Below, piece after piece: positions 10,252-19,722 of a DNA stretch of 64,000 nt (position 1 is its first letter; every line of letters begins with the position of its first letter). Origin of the DNA: Phyllobacterium myrsinacearum (lineage in GTDB: Bacteria > Pseudomonadota > Alphaproteobacteria > Rhizobiales > Rhizobiaceae); assembly GCF_014138285.1 (NCBI RefSeq), contig NZ_JACGXN010000001.1:1415314-1479313 (forward strand), given 5' to 3'. The translations under genes and the position numbers were made by a program. The notes below the pieces were generated by a model. That model saw only the letters and a list, made by a program, of their open reading frames with translations. It searched no databases and was not told the origin of the DNA.

Positions 10252-11289
10252 GTGAAAAAGACAATCAGAACAATGGAAGACTTTTCCGCGTTCGTGGGAC
10301 TGTCACGGCCAACCGTATCGAAATACTTCAACGACCCCAATTCCGTACGCAAGAAGACCCGTGAGATCATCGAGGCCGCCGTCAAGCAATCCGGCTTCCG
10401 CCCCAATATTTTCGCGGTCAATCTCAATCGCCGCCGCACCAATATCCTCGGGATCATCATCCCGAATTCGACGGATCCGTTCTACACAGCCCTCACCCGC
10501 CGTATCGAGGGCATTGCCGAACAGGCGGGTTATCTCGCCTTTGTTCTCAGTTCCGACGGCAAACCGGAGCTCGAAGAACGCGCAATCGAAACATTCAAGT
10601 CGATGAATGTTGCCGGCTCGATCATCGCACCGCTTGGCGTGCAGTCGCATCAGGAAAAGCTGTTGAAGCTCGGCGAGTCGATCCCGATGATCTATGTGGA
10701 CTCTCCGTTGGATACGGTCTCGCCCTTTGTCGGGACCAATAATCGGCAAAGCTTCCAGCTCATTGTCGATTACCTCACACGCTCCGGCGATGCGCCCTGC
10801 TATTTCGGTATGCCGCCTGTCAACAGCAATGCGTTTGAACGGCGTGAAGCCTATAGCGAGGCGATGGAGAGCCTCAGCCTCGAACCGCGGATCATCGAAG
10901 TGGAGCAGGCCGCCGACTGGGATTTTGAGAAATCCGCTTTCGACGCAACGATCCAGATTCTGCGCAATGGCGGCTTTCCAACCAAAACAGTGCTTTGCGC
11001 CAACGACCGTGTGGCATTCGGCGTGATCGCCGCGGCCTTTCAGCTCGGCGTGAAAGTCGGGCGCGGTGATGATTGCGCTTTGCGTGTCGCCGGCCATGAC
11101 GACCAACCCCTCTCACGCTATATGTGTCCGCCCCTGACGACCGTCGCCCAGAACTACAATGAAATCGGCAGGCTCGCCGCTGCCCTGTTGTTTCACAAGC
11201 TCGGTGAACACCAGGATTCAAAATTCGAGCTGCCCGCCAATGAGCGAATCTTACTGAATGCAGAAATCATGCTGCGCATGTCCGCCTGA
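10252..11289 (+). CDS. LacI-family transcriptional regulator of the polyol locus
   Basis: A 345-residue DNA-binding repressor/activator. The N-terminal helix-turn-helix is MEDFSAFVGLSRPTVSKYFN and the hinge contains KQSGFRPNIFAVNLNRR. The periplasmic-binding-protein-like sensor starts at NILGIIIPNSTDPFY. I chose the GTG at 10252 because AAAGGA lies 9 nt upstream and the HTH then starts near residue 6, as is normal. In-frame ATG 10213 and GTG 10234 are alternatives. It is divergent from the binding-protein operon and upstream of the kinase operon, so it probably controls both in response to a polyol or ketose. Confidence 0.85.
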   Translation: MKKTIRTMEDFSAFVGLSRPTVSKYFNDPNSVRKKTREIIEAAVKQSGFRPNIFAVNLNRRRTNILGIIIPNSTDPFYTALTRRIEGIAEQAGYLAFVLSSDGKPELEERAIETFKSMNVAGSIIAPLGVQSHQEKLLKLGESIPMIYVDSPLDTVSPFVGTNNRQSFQLIVDYLTRSGDAPCYFGMPPVNSNAFERREAYSEAMESLSLEPRIIEVEQAADWDFEKSAFDATIQILRNGGFPTKTVLCANDRVAFGVIAAAFQLGVKVGRGDDCALRVAGHDDQPLSRYMCPPLTTVAQNYNEIGRLAAALLFHKLGEHQDSKFELPANERILLNAEIMLRMSA

Positions 11290-11325
11290 CCCTCGGGTTA
11301 GCCGATACAACCACTCAGTCAAAAC

Positions 11326-11339
11326 TTGTCGCGCGTAAA
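11326..11339. promoter_or_regulatory. Candidate LacI-family operator, site 2, with nearby -35 box
   Basis: TTGTCGCGCGTAAA matches site 1 (9857-9870) at 11 of 14 positions, with the CGTAAA half conserved. It sits 10 bases upstream of a TTGACA hexamer at 11350-11355, in front of the kinase gene at 11431. The downstream -10 is unclear (TTATCA at 11371). Confidence 0.45.
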
Positions 11340-11430
11340 GATTTATTTGTTGACACGGAAATAATAGAGCTTATCAGTTTGTGCCGAGCGTATTGACGTT
11401 TCAAGCGCGAGACAACAGGCAGATATCGAC

Positions 11431-12402
11431 ATGACCTCTTCTCTGGCCCCCGAAAACCTCGGCCCGACCATCACCGTTGGCGAGATCCTCGTCGAGATCA
11501 TGGCAACCACGATCGGCAAGGGTTTTCTCGATGCGCAGCCGTTGATCGGGCCTTTTCCCAGTGGTGCGCCGGCTATCTTTATCGATCAGGTGGCCAAACT
11601 CGGTGCACAGGCCGGTATCATTGCCGCTGTTGGCAATGATGATTTTGGACGCCTGAATGTCGAACGCCTGCGCGATGACGGTGCGGATGTATCGGCGATT
11701 GCCGTCAGCCCCGATTTTCCGACGGGGAGTGCCTTCGTGCGCTATGCGAACGATGGCACGCGGGATTTTGTCTACAATATCGCCCGCAGCGCCGCTGGCG
11801 AAATCAAACTGACGGATGCAGCCAAGTCTCTGATCACGCGCGCCGGCCATCTGCATGTGATGGGTTCTGCACTGTCAATTCCCGCCGTATGGCCCATAAT
11901 CAATTTCGCTTTGCAGGACATCAAGAAGCGTGGCGGCACGCTCTCTGTCGACCCCAATATGCGCAAGGAACTGGCCGCCGGTGAAGAGACAGGACGCCAA
12001 TTCGCGACTCTTCTCAAAGCAACAGACCTGCTCCTGCCATCGGGCGATGAACTCTTTGTTGCCTGCCCCGCATCCTCGGAAAGTGAAGCGATCGGAAAGC
12101 TCCTGGCTTCCGGCATATCTGAAATCGTGATGAAACGGGGCCAGAAGGGCTCCGCGCTCGTTACAAAGACGGGCAGCATCAGTCGCCCGGCGTTCATTGT
12201 CGATGAAGTCGATCCGACCGGCGCGGGCGACTGCTTTGGCGCCACATATCTTACCTGCCGCCGTCTTGGCCATTCAGCGGAACAAGCACTCGACTATGCC
12301 AATGCCGCCGGCGCCCGCAATGTTACTTATCGCGGCCCCATGGAAGGCACCTCAACCTTTCGGGAGCTCGACCAGTTCATTGCCGCGACACCAAGGAAAT
12401 AA
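11431..12402 (+). CDS. PfkB-family sugar kinase, probably tagatose kinase
   Basis: An ATP-dependent ribokinase-family kinase of 323 residues. The N-terminal signature reads [20 protein letters not shown]. The C-terminal PfkB signature [14 protein letters not shown] holds the catalytic Asp and anion-hole glycines. It is followed after 2 nt by the GatZ/KbaZ-type gene. As I recall, this pair occurs in the galactitol/D-altritol pathway of Agrobacterium, where the kinase makes D-tagatose 6-phosphate. The assignment rests on the pairing; by motif alone it could be another ketohexose kinase. Confidence 0.82.
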   Translation: MTSSLAPENLGPTITVGEILVEIMATTIGKGFLDAQPLIGPFPSGAPAIFIDQVAKLGAQAGIIAAVGNDDFGRLNVERLRDDGADVSAIAVSPDFPTGSAFVRYANDGTRDFVYNIARSAAGEIKLTDAAKSLITRAGHLHVMGSALSIPAVWPIINFALQDIKKRGGTLSVDPNMRKELAAGEETGRQFATLLKATDLLLPSGDELFVACPASSESEAIGKLLASGISEIVMKRGQKGSALVTKTGSISRPAFIVDEVDPTGAGDCFGATYLTCRRLGHSAEQALDYANAAGARNVTYRGPMEGTSTFRELDQFIAATPRK

Positions 12403-12404
12403 GC

Positions 12405-13673
12405 ATGTTCAAATCCCTCTCCCAATTGGCCAGCGCGCACCGGCGTAGCGAGAATGCCGGCGTTACGTCGGTATGTTCTGCCCATCCGCTTGTGATCAGG
12501 GCAGCGTTGCGGCGCGGCAAGCTGCATGGGCAGATCGTGCTCATCGAGGCGACATGCAATCAGGTCAATCAATACGGCGGCTACACGGGCATGACGCCGG
12601 TCGATTTTGTCGTCTTTGTCGAAGCGATTGCCCGGGAAGAAGACTTTGACCGTGACAGGTTGATTTTCGGCGGAGATCATCTTGGTCCCAATCCATGGCG
12701 CCAGCTGCCCGCCGAAGAGGCCATGGCCAAAGCGGAAGCCATGGTCATCGATTATATCCAGGCCGGTTTCACCAAGATTCATCTGGATGCCAGCATGGGC
12801 TGCGCCGGCGAACCGCCTGCCCTTGATGATGACGTAACAGCCAAGCGCGCCGCACTGCTCGCCAAGGCAGCCGAGCGGGCCGCGAAGGCAAGCGGTTTTG
12901 CCCTGCCGAACTATATCATCGGTACGGAAGTGCCTGTTCCCGGCGGCGCCGATCATGAACTCACCGAGGTTACGCCAACCGGTCCCGATGCGGCACGGCA
13001 CACGATTGCGGTGCACCGGGCACGGTTTGCCAGCGAAGGGCTTCAGGATGCCTTTGACCGTGTCATTGGAATTGTCGTCCAGCCCGGCGTCGAGTTCGGC
13101 AACGAAAATGTTGTCGAGTACAGGCCTGAGCAGGCAGTCGCCCTGACAAAACTGCTCGATAGCGAGCCGCAATTCGTATTCGAAGCCCATTCCACCGACT
13201 ACCAGACCGTCGAATCGCTTTCCGCACTTGTGCGCGACGGATTCCCGATCCTCAAAGTCGGACCCGGCCTGACCTTTGCGTTGCGCGAAGCTCTTTACGG
13301 CCTCGACCTGATCGCGTCGGAACTGGACGAGACTTATGGTGAACGCTCGCTCGCCCACGCCTTGGAGCGTCTCATGCTGGAAAAGCCGGGGCATTGGGCA
13401 TCACACTATCATGGAGCAGATGACACCCTCCATGTTCAGCGTCATTACAGCTACAGCGACCGCATCCGCTACTACTGGACCGAACCTGAGGCCGTTGCTG
13501 CGGTCAATACTCTGATGACCGCGCTCAACGGCCGCGACATCCCGGAAACCCTGCTGCGGCAGTTCCTGCCTGGTCTTCCTGTTCGTCCGGCGGACCGGAG
13601 CAATCCGGAGGCTATCCTGATCGCCGCTATCGATCGCGTGCTTGCGGATTATGCTGCTGCATGCGGCTGGTGA
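12405..13673 (+). CDS. GatZ/KbaZ-family protein, probable D-tagatose 6-phosphate 4-epimerase
   Basis: A 422-residue TIM-barrel protein of the GatZ/KbaZ family. Markers are HPLVIRAALRRGK near the N-terminus, GGDHLGPNPWR, HLDASMGCAG, IGTEVPVPGG and VFEAHSTDYQ. In enteric bacteria these proteins are called the non-catalytic subunit of tagatose-bisphosphate aldolase. The Agrobacterium homologue was reported to epimerise tagatose 6-phosphate to fructose 6-phosphate (EC 5.1.3.40). No GatY/KbaY aldolase lies nearby, which favours the epimerase role. It is translationally close to the upstream kinase (2-nt gap). Confidence 0.85.
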   Translation: MFKSLSQLASAHRRSENAGVTSVCSAHPLVIRAALRRGKLHGQIVLIEATCNQVNQYGGYTGMTPVDFVVFVEAIAREEDFDRDRLIFGGDHLGPNPWRQLPAEEAMAKAEAMVIDYIQAGFTKIHLDASMGCAGEPPALDDDVTAKRAALLAKAAERAAKASGFALPNYIIGTEVPVPGGADHELTEVTPTGPDAARHTIAVHRARFASEGLQDAFDRVIGIVVQPGVEFGNENVVEYRPEQAVALTKLLDSEPQFVFEAHSTDYQTVESLSALVRDGFPILKVGPGLTFALREALYGLDLIASELDETYGERSLAHALERLMLEKPGHWASHYHGADDTLHVQRHYSYSDRIRYYWTEPEAVAAVNTLMTALNGRDIPETLLRQFLPGLPVRPADRSNPEAILIAAIDRVLADYAAACGW

Positions 13674-13796
13674 TCGCCATCCCCCGGTGAAGCGCGGCAA
13701 CGCGCCGCGAGACCTGCTGTCGATCAACTCTTTGCCTTCGCAGCAAAAGGCTTTAAACAGCAAGGGAATATAGGACGATTTCCATAGGAGTGCCTG

Positions 13797-14765
13797 ATGA
13801 CAATCACGAAGCCAAAACTTGTCACGATTTTCGGAGGCTCGGGTTTTGTCGGTCGTCACGTTGTGCGGGCCCTGACCAAACGCGGTTACCGCGTTCGCGT
13901 TGCCGTCCGCCGGCCCGATCTTGCCTTTCATTTGCAGCCTTTGGGCGGCGTAGGCCAGATTCAGGCGGTTCAGGCCAATCTGCGCTACCGCTGGTCAATC
14001 GACCGGGCTGTTGCGGGTTCGGACCACGTCATCAATCTCGTCGGCATTGCCTATGAAAGCGGCGCCCAGCGCTTCAGCACAGTGCATGAGTTCGGCTCCC
14101 GCGCCGTAGCAGAAGCCGCCCGCGCTGCCGGTGTTCCGCTGACGCACATGTCCGCACTCGGTGCCGACGCCCATTCTGCTTCGCTGTATGCCAGCACCAA
14201 AGGCCGGGCTGAAGCAGCCGTACACGAGACACTGCCTGATACGGTGATCATCCGCCCGTCCGTCGTATTCGGACCTGAAGACGATTTCTTCAACCGATTT
14301 GCCGGCATGGCGCGCATCTCGCCCTTCCTGCCGCTGATCGGCGGCGGCAAGACCCGGTTCCAGCCTGTTTACGTCGGCGACCTGGCAGAGGTTTTTGCCC
14401 GCTCGGTCGACGGCTCGCTGAAATCCGGCGAGGTTTATGAACTGGGTGGTGCAGAAGTATTGACGTTCCGCCAGTGCATGCAGGAAACCCTGCGTGTCAT
14501 CGGGCGCAAACGCCTGCTGATCTCCATTCCGTGGTGGGTTGCCAAACTTCAGGGCTCCATTCTTGGCCTTCTGCCAAAGCCGCTTCTGACAAAGGATCAG
14601 GTGATCCTTTTACAGAAGGACTCGGTAGTGTCCGAAGCGGCAAAGAAAGAACATCGCACATTGGAAGGCCTGGGCATTCAGCCGCAAACGATCGAGACGA
14701 TCCTGCCCTCCTATCTCTGGCGCTTCCGTGTGCAGGGACAGTATTCGAGCCAGAAACCCGCCTGA
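13797..14765 (+). CDS. Complex I NDUFA9-subunit family / NAD-dependent epimerase-type protein
   Basis: An atypical short-chain dehydrogenase of 322 residues. It has an N-terminal nucleotide-binding motif GGSGFVGRHVV, then the conserved LTHMSALGADAHSASLYASTKGRAE region and IIRPSVVFGPEDDFFNRF. These match the NDUFA9-like proteins that accompany respiratory complex I in alphaproteobacteria. The exact role (assembly or stability) is not certain. It is a stand-alone gene, followed by a terminator shared with the convergent uppP. Confidence 0.85.
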   Translation: MTITKPKLVTIFGGSGFVGRHVVRALTKRGYRVRVAVRRPDLAFHLQPLGGVGQIQAVQANLRYRWSIDRAVAGSDHVINLVGIAYESGAQRFSTVHEFGSRAVAEAARAAGVPLTHMSALGADAHSASLYASTKGRAEAAVHETLPDTVIIRPSVVFGPEDDFFNRFAGMARISPFLPLIGGGKTRFQPVYVGDLAEVFARSVDGSLKSGEVYELGGAEVLTFRQCMQETLRVIGRKRLLISIPWWVAKLQGSILGLLPKPLLTKDQVILLQKDSVVSEAAKKEHRTLEGLGIQPQTIETILPSYLWRFRVQGQYSSQKPA

Positions 14766-14792
14766 TTTCGGCAGTACTGGCTCAAAAAGGAA

Positions 14793-14820
14793 ACCCCGGT
14801 CAAGGCCGGGGTATTTTTTG
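14793..14820. terminator. Terminator between NDUFA9-like gene and uppP
   Basis: The stem ACCCCGG (14793-14799) pairs with CCGGGGT (14806-14812) and is followed by ATTTTTTG on the plus strand. The minus strand also gives a T-rich run after the stem, so it may serve both convergent genes. Confidence 0.8.
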
Positions 14821-14822
14821 TC

Positions 14823-15629
14823 CTACTTCGCCAGGATGAGGGCAATGAGGCCGATTGTGCCGACAATCACCCGCCAGTAGGCAAACAAAGCAAACCCGTG
14901 GCGCGAGACGTAGTCCAGAAGATAGCGCACGACAAACACACCTGAGATAAAGGCCGCAACAAAGCCAATTGCGATCAGGGATGCATCGTTGAAGGTCAGA
15001 ACATCGCGGTTCTTGAAGAGATCATAGGCGAAGGCTCCCGCCATGGTCGGCATGGCCAGAAAGAACGAGAATTCAGCGGCGGAGCGCTTGTCCGTGCCGA
15101 GCAGAAGCGCGCCGACGATGGTCGAGCCGGAACGGGATGTTCCCGGGATCATGGCGAGGCACTGGATAAAACCGATCTTCAGGCACAGCGACAGCGGAAA
15201 ATCCATCACATTGGTATAACGCGGCTTCAGGTCGAGCCGGTCGACCCAGAGCAGGATGATACCGCCGATGATCAGCATGACGCAGATCAGCATGGGTGAT
15301 TCAAACAGCACGGTCTTGATGAAGCCGTGGGCAAAGATACCAATGACGACGGCGGGAAGAAATGCGACCAGCACGCCCACAACAAAACGCCGCGTGCGCG
15401 CATCACTGGGCAAATCCCGGGCAATTTTCAGAAGGCGGCCGAAATACACGGTCAAGATGGCGAGGATAGCGCCGAGCTGGATCAGAACCTCGAATGTCTT
15501 GCCGTTGGATTCAAAGCCGAGGAAATGACCGGCGAGCAGCAAATGGCCCGTGGAGGAGACCGGTATAAACTCTGTTAACCCTTCCAGCAATCCGAGAAAA
15601 AGGGCTTCGACAATTGTCTGTGATTCCAT
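14823..15629 (-). CDS. uppP: Undecaprenyl-diphosphatase
   Basis: UppP/BacA recycles undecaprenyl pyrophosphate to the monophosphate carrier for peptidoglycan and other envelope polymers. The 268-residue polytopic inner-membrane protein carries both catalytic signatures: [17 protein letters not shown] near residue 15 and [14 protein letters not shown] near residue 163. Loss or overexpression of this family alters bacitracin sensitivity. It is a single gene. Confidence 0.95.
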   Translation of the reverse strand: MESQTIVEALFLGLLEGLTEFIPVSSTGHLLLAGHFLGFESNGKTFEVLIQLGAILAILTVYFGRLLKIARDLPSDARTRRFVVGVLVAFLPAVVIGIFAHGFIKTVLFESPMLICVMLIIGGIILLWVDRLDLKPRYTNVMDFPLSLCLKIGFIQCLAMIPGTSRSGSTIVGALLLGTDKRSAAEFSFFLAMPTMAGAFAYDLFKNRDVLTFNDASLIAIGFVAAFISGVFVVRYLLDYVSRHGFALFAYWRVIVGTIGLIALILAK

Positions 15630-15790
15630 GATTATAACTTTCCATGGTGATCCCGGTCCGGATGATCACGCGCTGTTTGCTTGTCTCACGCCGCGGTTAC
15701 GCCTATAGGTTTGGCATAGACTCAAGGCAGCCGAGCAATACGCTGCCCCCTGATAAAATGCCAGTTCGAAAGATTTATGAAACACCTGCC

Positions 15791-16483
15791 ATGTTGACGC
15801 TTTTTCATCATCCGATGTCCACCGGTTCGCGCTATGCCCGGCTTATCCTCAACGAATACGATATTGAAGTTGAGCTGATCGAGGAAAACAGCTGGTCGAG
15901 GCGCAAGGAGTTTCTGGCGCTCAACCCGGCTGGCACGCTGCCCGTTCTTCTGGCGGAAGGGGATGTTCCCGTTGCCGGTGCCACGGTGATATCCGAATAT
16001 ATCGACGAGACTCGCGGCGCTTTGAAGCGCAGCCGCCGCCTGTTTCCGGAGGATTCGCTTAACCGCGCCGAAGTGCGCCGTCTGGTCGACTGGTTCCTGA
16101 TCAAGTTTGAAAATGAAGTGACGCGGCATATGGCGCGCGAGCGCATTTTCAAACTGCACATGACCGCCGAACAGGGCGGCGGCGCACCGGATTCCACCGC
16201 TATCCGTGCAGCCCGAGCAAACATTACCCAGCACATGAAATATATCGACTGGCTCACCGCTACCCGCAACTGGCTGGCTGGCCCAACACCAAGCTATGCC
16301 GATATGGCTGCGGCTGCCTCGATTTCCATCCTTGATTATCTCGGTGAGATAAAGTGGGCGGAATACAAGGCCGCACGGGACTGGTACACCCGGATGAAAT
16401 CGCGCCCGTCTTTCCGGCCGCTGCTCTCGGACCGCGTACGCGGCCTGCCGCCATCATCCCATTACGGCGATCTGGACTTCTGA
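15791..16483 (+). CDS. Glutathione S-transferase family protein
   Basis: A cytosolic GST-fold protein of 230 residues. The thioredoxin-like N-domain begins MLTLFHHPMSTGSRYARLIL, with the cis-Pro region AGTLPVL and VISEYIDE for glutathione binding. The C-domain is helical and ends SHYGDLDF. An in-frame ATG at 15758 would add 11 residues; I prefer 15791 because the beta strand starts immediately. Its stop overlaps the queG start (TGATG), so the two are translationally coupled. Confidence 0.88.
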   Translation: MLTLFHHPMSTGSRYARLILNEYDIEVELIEENSWSRRKEFLALNPAGTLPVLLAEGDVPVAGATVISEYIDETRGALKRSRRLFPEDSLNRAEVRRLVDWFLIKFENEVTRHMARERIFKLHMTAEQGGGAPDSTAIRAARANITQHMKYIDWLTATRNWLAGPTPSYADMAAAASISILDYLGEIKWAEYKAARDWYTRMKSRPSFRPLLSDRVRGLPPSSHYGDLDF

Positions 16484-17661
16484 TGCTGCCCGCGGATTCG
16501 AAAGCCGCGACTCGTCCAGGGCCAAAAGCGCCGTCCCATCGGCTGAAGGAATTCATACTTGAAGAGGCCCGCGCAGCGGGCTTTGATCTTGTCGCCATCA
16601 CGCGGCCGGATGCCATTCCGCTTGCAGAAGAGCGCTTGCGCCAGTATCTGGAGAAAGGCCGCCACGCCAGCATGGCGTGGATGGAGGAAACGGCGGAGCG
16701 GCGCGCTAATCCCGAAACATTATGGCCCGACGTCCGTTCCATCATCGTCCTTGCCATGAACTACGGACCAGACAGCAATCCTCTGGCCATCCTGTCCCGG
16801 AAGGACAAGGCGGCCATCTCTGTCTATGCGCAGAACCGCGATTATCACGACATCATCAAGGGCAAGCTGAAGGGTGTCGCCAGCCGTCTCACCTCCCGAA
16901 TGGCGGGGGAGAGCGTCAAGGTCTTCGTTGACACGGCACCCGTGATGGAAAAGCCGCTCGCCGAGGCAGCCGGGCTTGGCTGGCAGGGCAAACACACCAA
17001 TCTTGTCAGCCGCAGCCATGGTTCCTGGCTGTTTCTGGGCACGATCTTCACCACAGCAGAACTCGAAGCGGATGGGCGGGATGTCGATCATTGCGGGTCC
17101 TGCCAGGCCTGTCTGGATATCTGTCCGACCAATGCCTTTCCGGCACCCTATCAACTGGACGCACGGCGTTGCATCTCGTACCTGACCATCGAGCACAAAG
17201 AACCGATTGCGTTCGAATTCCGCAAGGCCATGGGCAACCGCATCTACGGCTGCGACGATTGCCTTGCGATCTGCCCTTGGAACAAATTCGCCGAGACAGC
17301 GCGGGAAGCAAAGCTGCAGGCACGGGACGATCTGAAGGCACCCGACCTTGCAACATTTCTGACGCTTGACGACCCCGGCTTTCGCGCCCTCTTCTCCGGC
17401 TCACCGATCAAACGTATCGGGCGAGATCGCTTCATGCGCAATGTGCTGATCGCCTGCGGCAACTCGGGACAAGCCAATCTGGTTGCATTGATCGAAGGAC
17501 ATCTCGACGATCCGGCACCCGTCGTGCGCGGCGCCGCCATCTGGGCGCTTGGAGAGCTTGTCGATACGGAGCATTTTGCTACTCTGCAAATACGCTATGC
17601 TGCGCAGGAAAGTGATGCCAGTGTACTGACTGAATGGCGCAATGCAGGAAAGAAACAATGA
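16483..17661 (+). CDS. queG: Epoxyqueuosine reductase
   Basis: QueG reduces epoxyqueuosine to queuosine at position 34 of GUN-anticodon tRNAs, using cobalamin and two 4Fe-4S clusters. Two cluster motifs are visible: HCGSCQACLDICPTNAF and YGCDDCLAICPWNKF. The N-domain has YAQNRDYHDIIKGKL and VFVDTAPVMEKPLAEAAGLG. The C-terminus is a short HEAT-like segment (PVVRGAAIWALGEL). The length of 392 residues is normal. The start at 16483 overlaps the GST stop, and the end overlaps the next start as ATGA, giving a three-gene coupled unit. Confidence 0.95.
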   Translation: MLPADSKAATRPGPKAPSHRLKEFILEEARAAGFDLVAITRPDAIPLAEERLRQYLEKGRHASMAWMEETAERRANPETLWPDVRSIIVLAMNYGPDSNPLAILSRKDKAAISVYAQNRDYHDIIKGKLKGVASRLTSRMAGESVKVFVDTAPVMEKPLAEAAGLGWQGKHTNLVSRSHGSWLFLGTIFTTAELEADGRDVDHCGSCQACLDICPTNAFPAPYQLDARRCISYLTIEHKEPIAFEFRKAMGNRIYGCDDCLAICPWNKFAETAREAKLQARDDLKAPDLATFLTLDDPGFRALFSGSPIKRIGRDRFMRNVLIACGNSGQANLVALIEGHLDDPAPVVRGAAIWALGELVDTEHFATLQIRYAAQESDASVLTEWRNAGKKQ

Positions 17662-18530
17662 TGCGGATTTTTCTCTTCGGGGCCGGTTATTCAGCCCGCG
17701 CTTTTGCCCGGATCATGGCTGACACCACGGATTTCATCGGCGGAACCACGCGCGACAGCGACAAGCTTGCGGCGCTCAAACAGGATGGCATTACCCCGTT
17801 CCTGTTTCAGGGCACCCATGCCTCGCAGGAAATCGTCAGCGCACTGGAAGACGTGACTCATATTGTCATTTCCACTTCACCGGGCCAGACCGGCGATCCC
17901 GTCTATGCGCAGTTCGGTGATACGATCCGCTCCGGCATGCCGAAACTCAAATGGATCGGCTATCTTTCCACGGTCGGCGTTTATGGTGACTACGGCGGCG
18001 CCTGGGTCGATGAAACCACGCCCTGCCATCCGGTTTCGGCCCGCTCCGTCGAAAGGGTCGATGCGGAGCAGGATTGGCAGAAACTTGCTGATGAGCACCG
18101 GGTGCCGCTGGCGGTTCTACGGCTCGGCGGTATTTACGGGCCGGGCCGCAATGCATTCGTCAACCTTGCCAATGGTACCGCGCGGCGGCTCAACAAGGCA
18201 GGGCAGGTGTTCAACCGTATTCATGTGGATGATATCGCCGGGGCCCTGCGTTTCCTGGCAGAACGCAATGAGGCCGGTGTGTTCAACGTGACCGATGACG
18301 AACCGGCACCACCGCAGGATGTGGTTGCCTATGCGGCAGAGTTGATGGGCATCGAGCCGCCCGCGGAATCGCATTTCGAGACCGCCGAGCTTACACCGAT
18401 GGCGCGCTCGTTCTATGGCGAGAACAAGCGTGTCTCCAACGCACGTCTCAAGAAGCTTGGCTTTGCCTTCCGCTATCCTGATTATGGAACAGCTTTTTCA
18501 ACGATGTGGCGCGACGGAAGTTGGCGCTAG
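17658..18530 (+). CDS. SDR-family NAD(P)-dependent oxidoreductase (YeeZ-like)
   Basis: A 290-residue extended short-chain dehydrogenase-like protein starting MMRIFLFGAGYSARAFAR, with the dinucleotide-binding GxGxxA motif. Later blocks are IGYLSTVGVYGDYGG (Ser/Tyr catalytic region), RLGGIYGPGRN and NRIHVDDIAGAL. It lacks the canonical YxxxK in the usual place, as in several atypical YeeZ-like proteins. It is translationally coupled to queG by a 4-nt ATGA overlap. The substrate is unknown. Confidence 0.82.
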   Translation: MMRIFLFGAGYSARAFARIMADTTDFIGGTTRDSDKLAALKQDGITPFLFQGTHASQEIVSALEDVTHIVISTSPGQTGDPVYAQFGDTIRSGMPKLKWIGYLSTVGVYGDYGGAWVDETTPCHPVSARSVERVDAEQDWQKLADEHRVPLAVLRLGGIYGPGRNAFVNLANGTARRLNKAGQVFNRIHVDDIAGALRFLAERNEAGVFNVTDDEPAPPQDVVAYAAELMGIEPPAESHFETAELTPMARSFYGENKRVSNARLKKLGFAFRYPDYGTAFSTMWRDGSWR

Positions 18531-18542
18531 TCAAAAGTCTTT

Positions 18543-19583
18543 CTAGAATTGCGTTACCACACTGATGCCGGTTCCCTCGAACCGGTCCATGGCCATGAGT
18601 GCTGCGGGCGCTTCATTGAGAGCGAGGTGCTTTCCGATGAGCTTTTGCGGCGCAAGCCTGCCGTTCGCCAGCATGTCCATCAAAGCCTTGTAGCGAAAAG
18701 CCTGCATGCCGTGGCTGCCAAGGATTTCCAGTTCATAGGCGATAACCTTGTCCATTGGTATTGGCGCCCTGGCGTGCTCGCCCAGCATCAGGCCCACCTG
18801 CACGTGACGGCCGCGGCGACGCAGATTGGCGATTGAATTGAAGCAGGTCGACGGATGGCCCAGCGCATCGATCGACACATGGGCTCCACCCTTGGTGAGT
18901 TCCTTTACGGCGCCGACGATATCCTTCTGGCCGGAACCATTCACGGTCGCAACGGCACCGAGCGCGCGCGCAAAGGCGAGCTTTTCCTCGGTGAGATCGA
19001 TCGCAATGACATTGGCACCCATGGCCGTCGCAATCATGATCGCGGACAGACCGACACCGCCGCAACCGTGTACAGCCACCCATTCGCCGGGTTTCACCCT
19101 GGCCTGATCCACCACCGCCCGAAATGATGTAACAAACCGGCAACCGAGACTTGCTGCCGTGGCGAAATCCAGCGTATCGGGCAAACCGACCAGATTGGTA
19201 TCGGCGAAATCCACGGCGACATATTCGGCAAAGGAACCCCATGCGGTAAATCCCGGCTGGAACTGATGTTCGCAGACCTGATGGTTGCCGGAATTGCACT
19301 CGAAACAATGCCCGCACCCGCCGACAAACGGCACGGTGACCCGGTCACCGATCTTCCATTGGGTCACGTGCCTGCCGATGGCCTGAATGGTTCCCGCAAG
19401 CTCGTGACCGGGCACATGCGGTAGCTGAATATCAGGGTCATGCCCCATCCAGCCATGCCAATCACTGCGGCACAGGCCCGTCGCTTCGACCTTGATGACC
19501 ACACCCGCCAGCGCCGGTGCCGGATCGGCGACCGTCTGAATGGACGGTGCTTGGCCGAATTGCTCGAAGACGACTGCTTTCAT
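18543..19583 (-). CDS. Zinc-dependent alcohol dehydrogenase
   Basis: A 346-residue medium-chain dehydrogenase. The catalytic-zinc region is [12 protein letters not shown] with [10 protein letters not shown]. The four structural cysteines lie in [17 protein letters not shown]. The Rossmann motif is [11 protein letters not shown]. The start [13 protein letters not shown] was preferred over the longer open frame from 19814, whose first 77 residues are not family-like. It converges on the SDR gene and is divergent from mepA, with no catabolic partners nearby, so the substrate is unknown. Confidence 0.88.
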   Translation of the reverse strand: MKAVVFEQFGQAPSIQTVADPAPALAGVVIKVEATGLCRSDWHGWMGHDPDIQLPHVPGHELAGTIQAIGRHVTQWKIGDRVTVPFVGGCGHCFECNSGNHQVCEHQFQPGFTAWGSFAEYVAVDFADTNLVGLPDTLDFATAASLGCRFVTSFRAVVDQARVKPGEWVAVHGCGGVGLSAIMIATAMGANVIAIDLTEEKLAFARALGAVATVNGSGQKDIVGAVKELTKGGAHVSIDALGHPSTCFNSIANLRRRGRHVQVGLMLGEHARAPIPMDKVIAYELEILGSHGMQAFRYKALMDMLANGRLAPQKLIGKHLALNEAPAALMAMDRFEGTGISVVTQF

Positions 19584-19722
19584 GATAAACGCTTTCATTC
19601 GAATCAGGGAAAGGCGGGTGCCTCGGCAGCATATTGCGACTTTCGCGCGAATCTGGCCATCATAAAGCCCGGATTCCTGAAGCAATTTGCAGGAATTGCC
19701 TCTCGTTTGGTGGACAGCGGTC

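Noticed and set aside
12405-13673. Annotation as tagatose-bisphosphate aldolase subunit
   Set aside because: No catalytic GatY/KbaY partner is nearby and the kinase pairing fits the epimerase role better; kept only as the alternative name.
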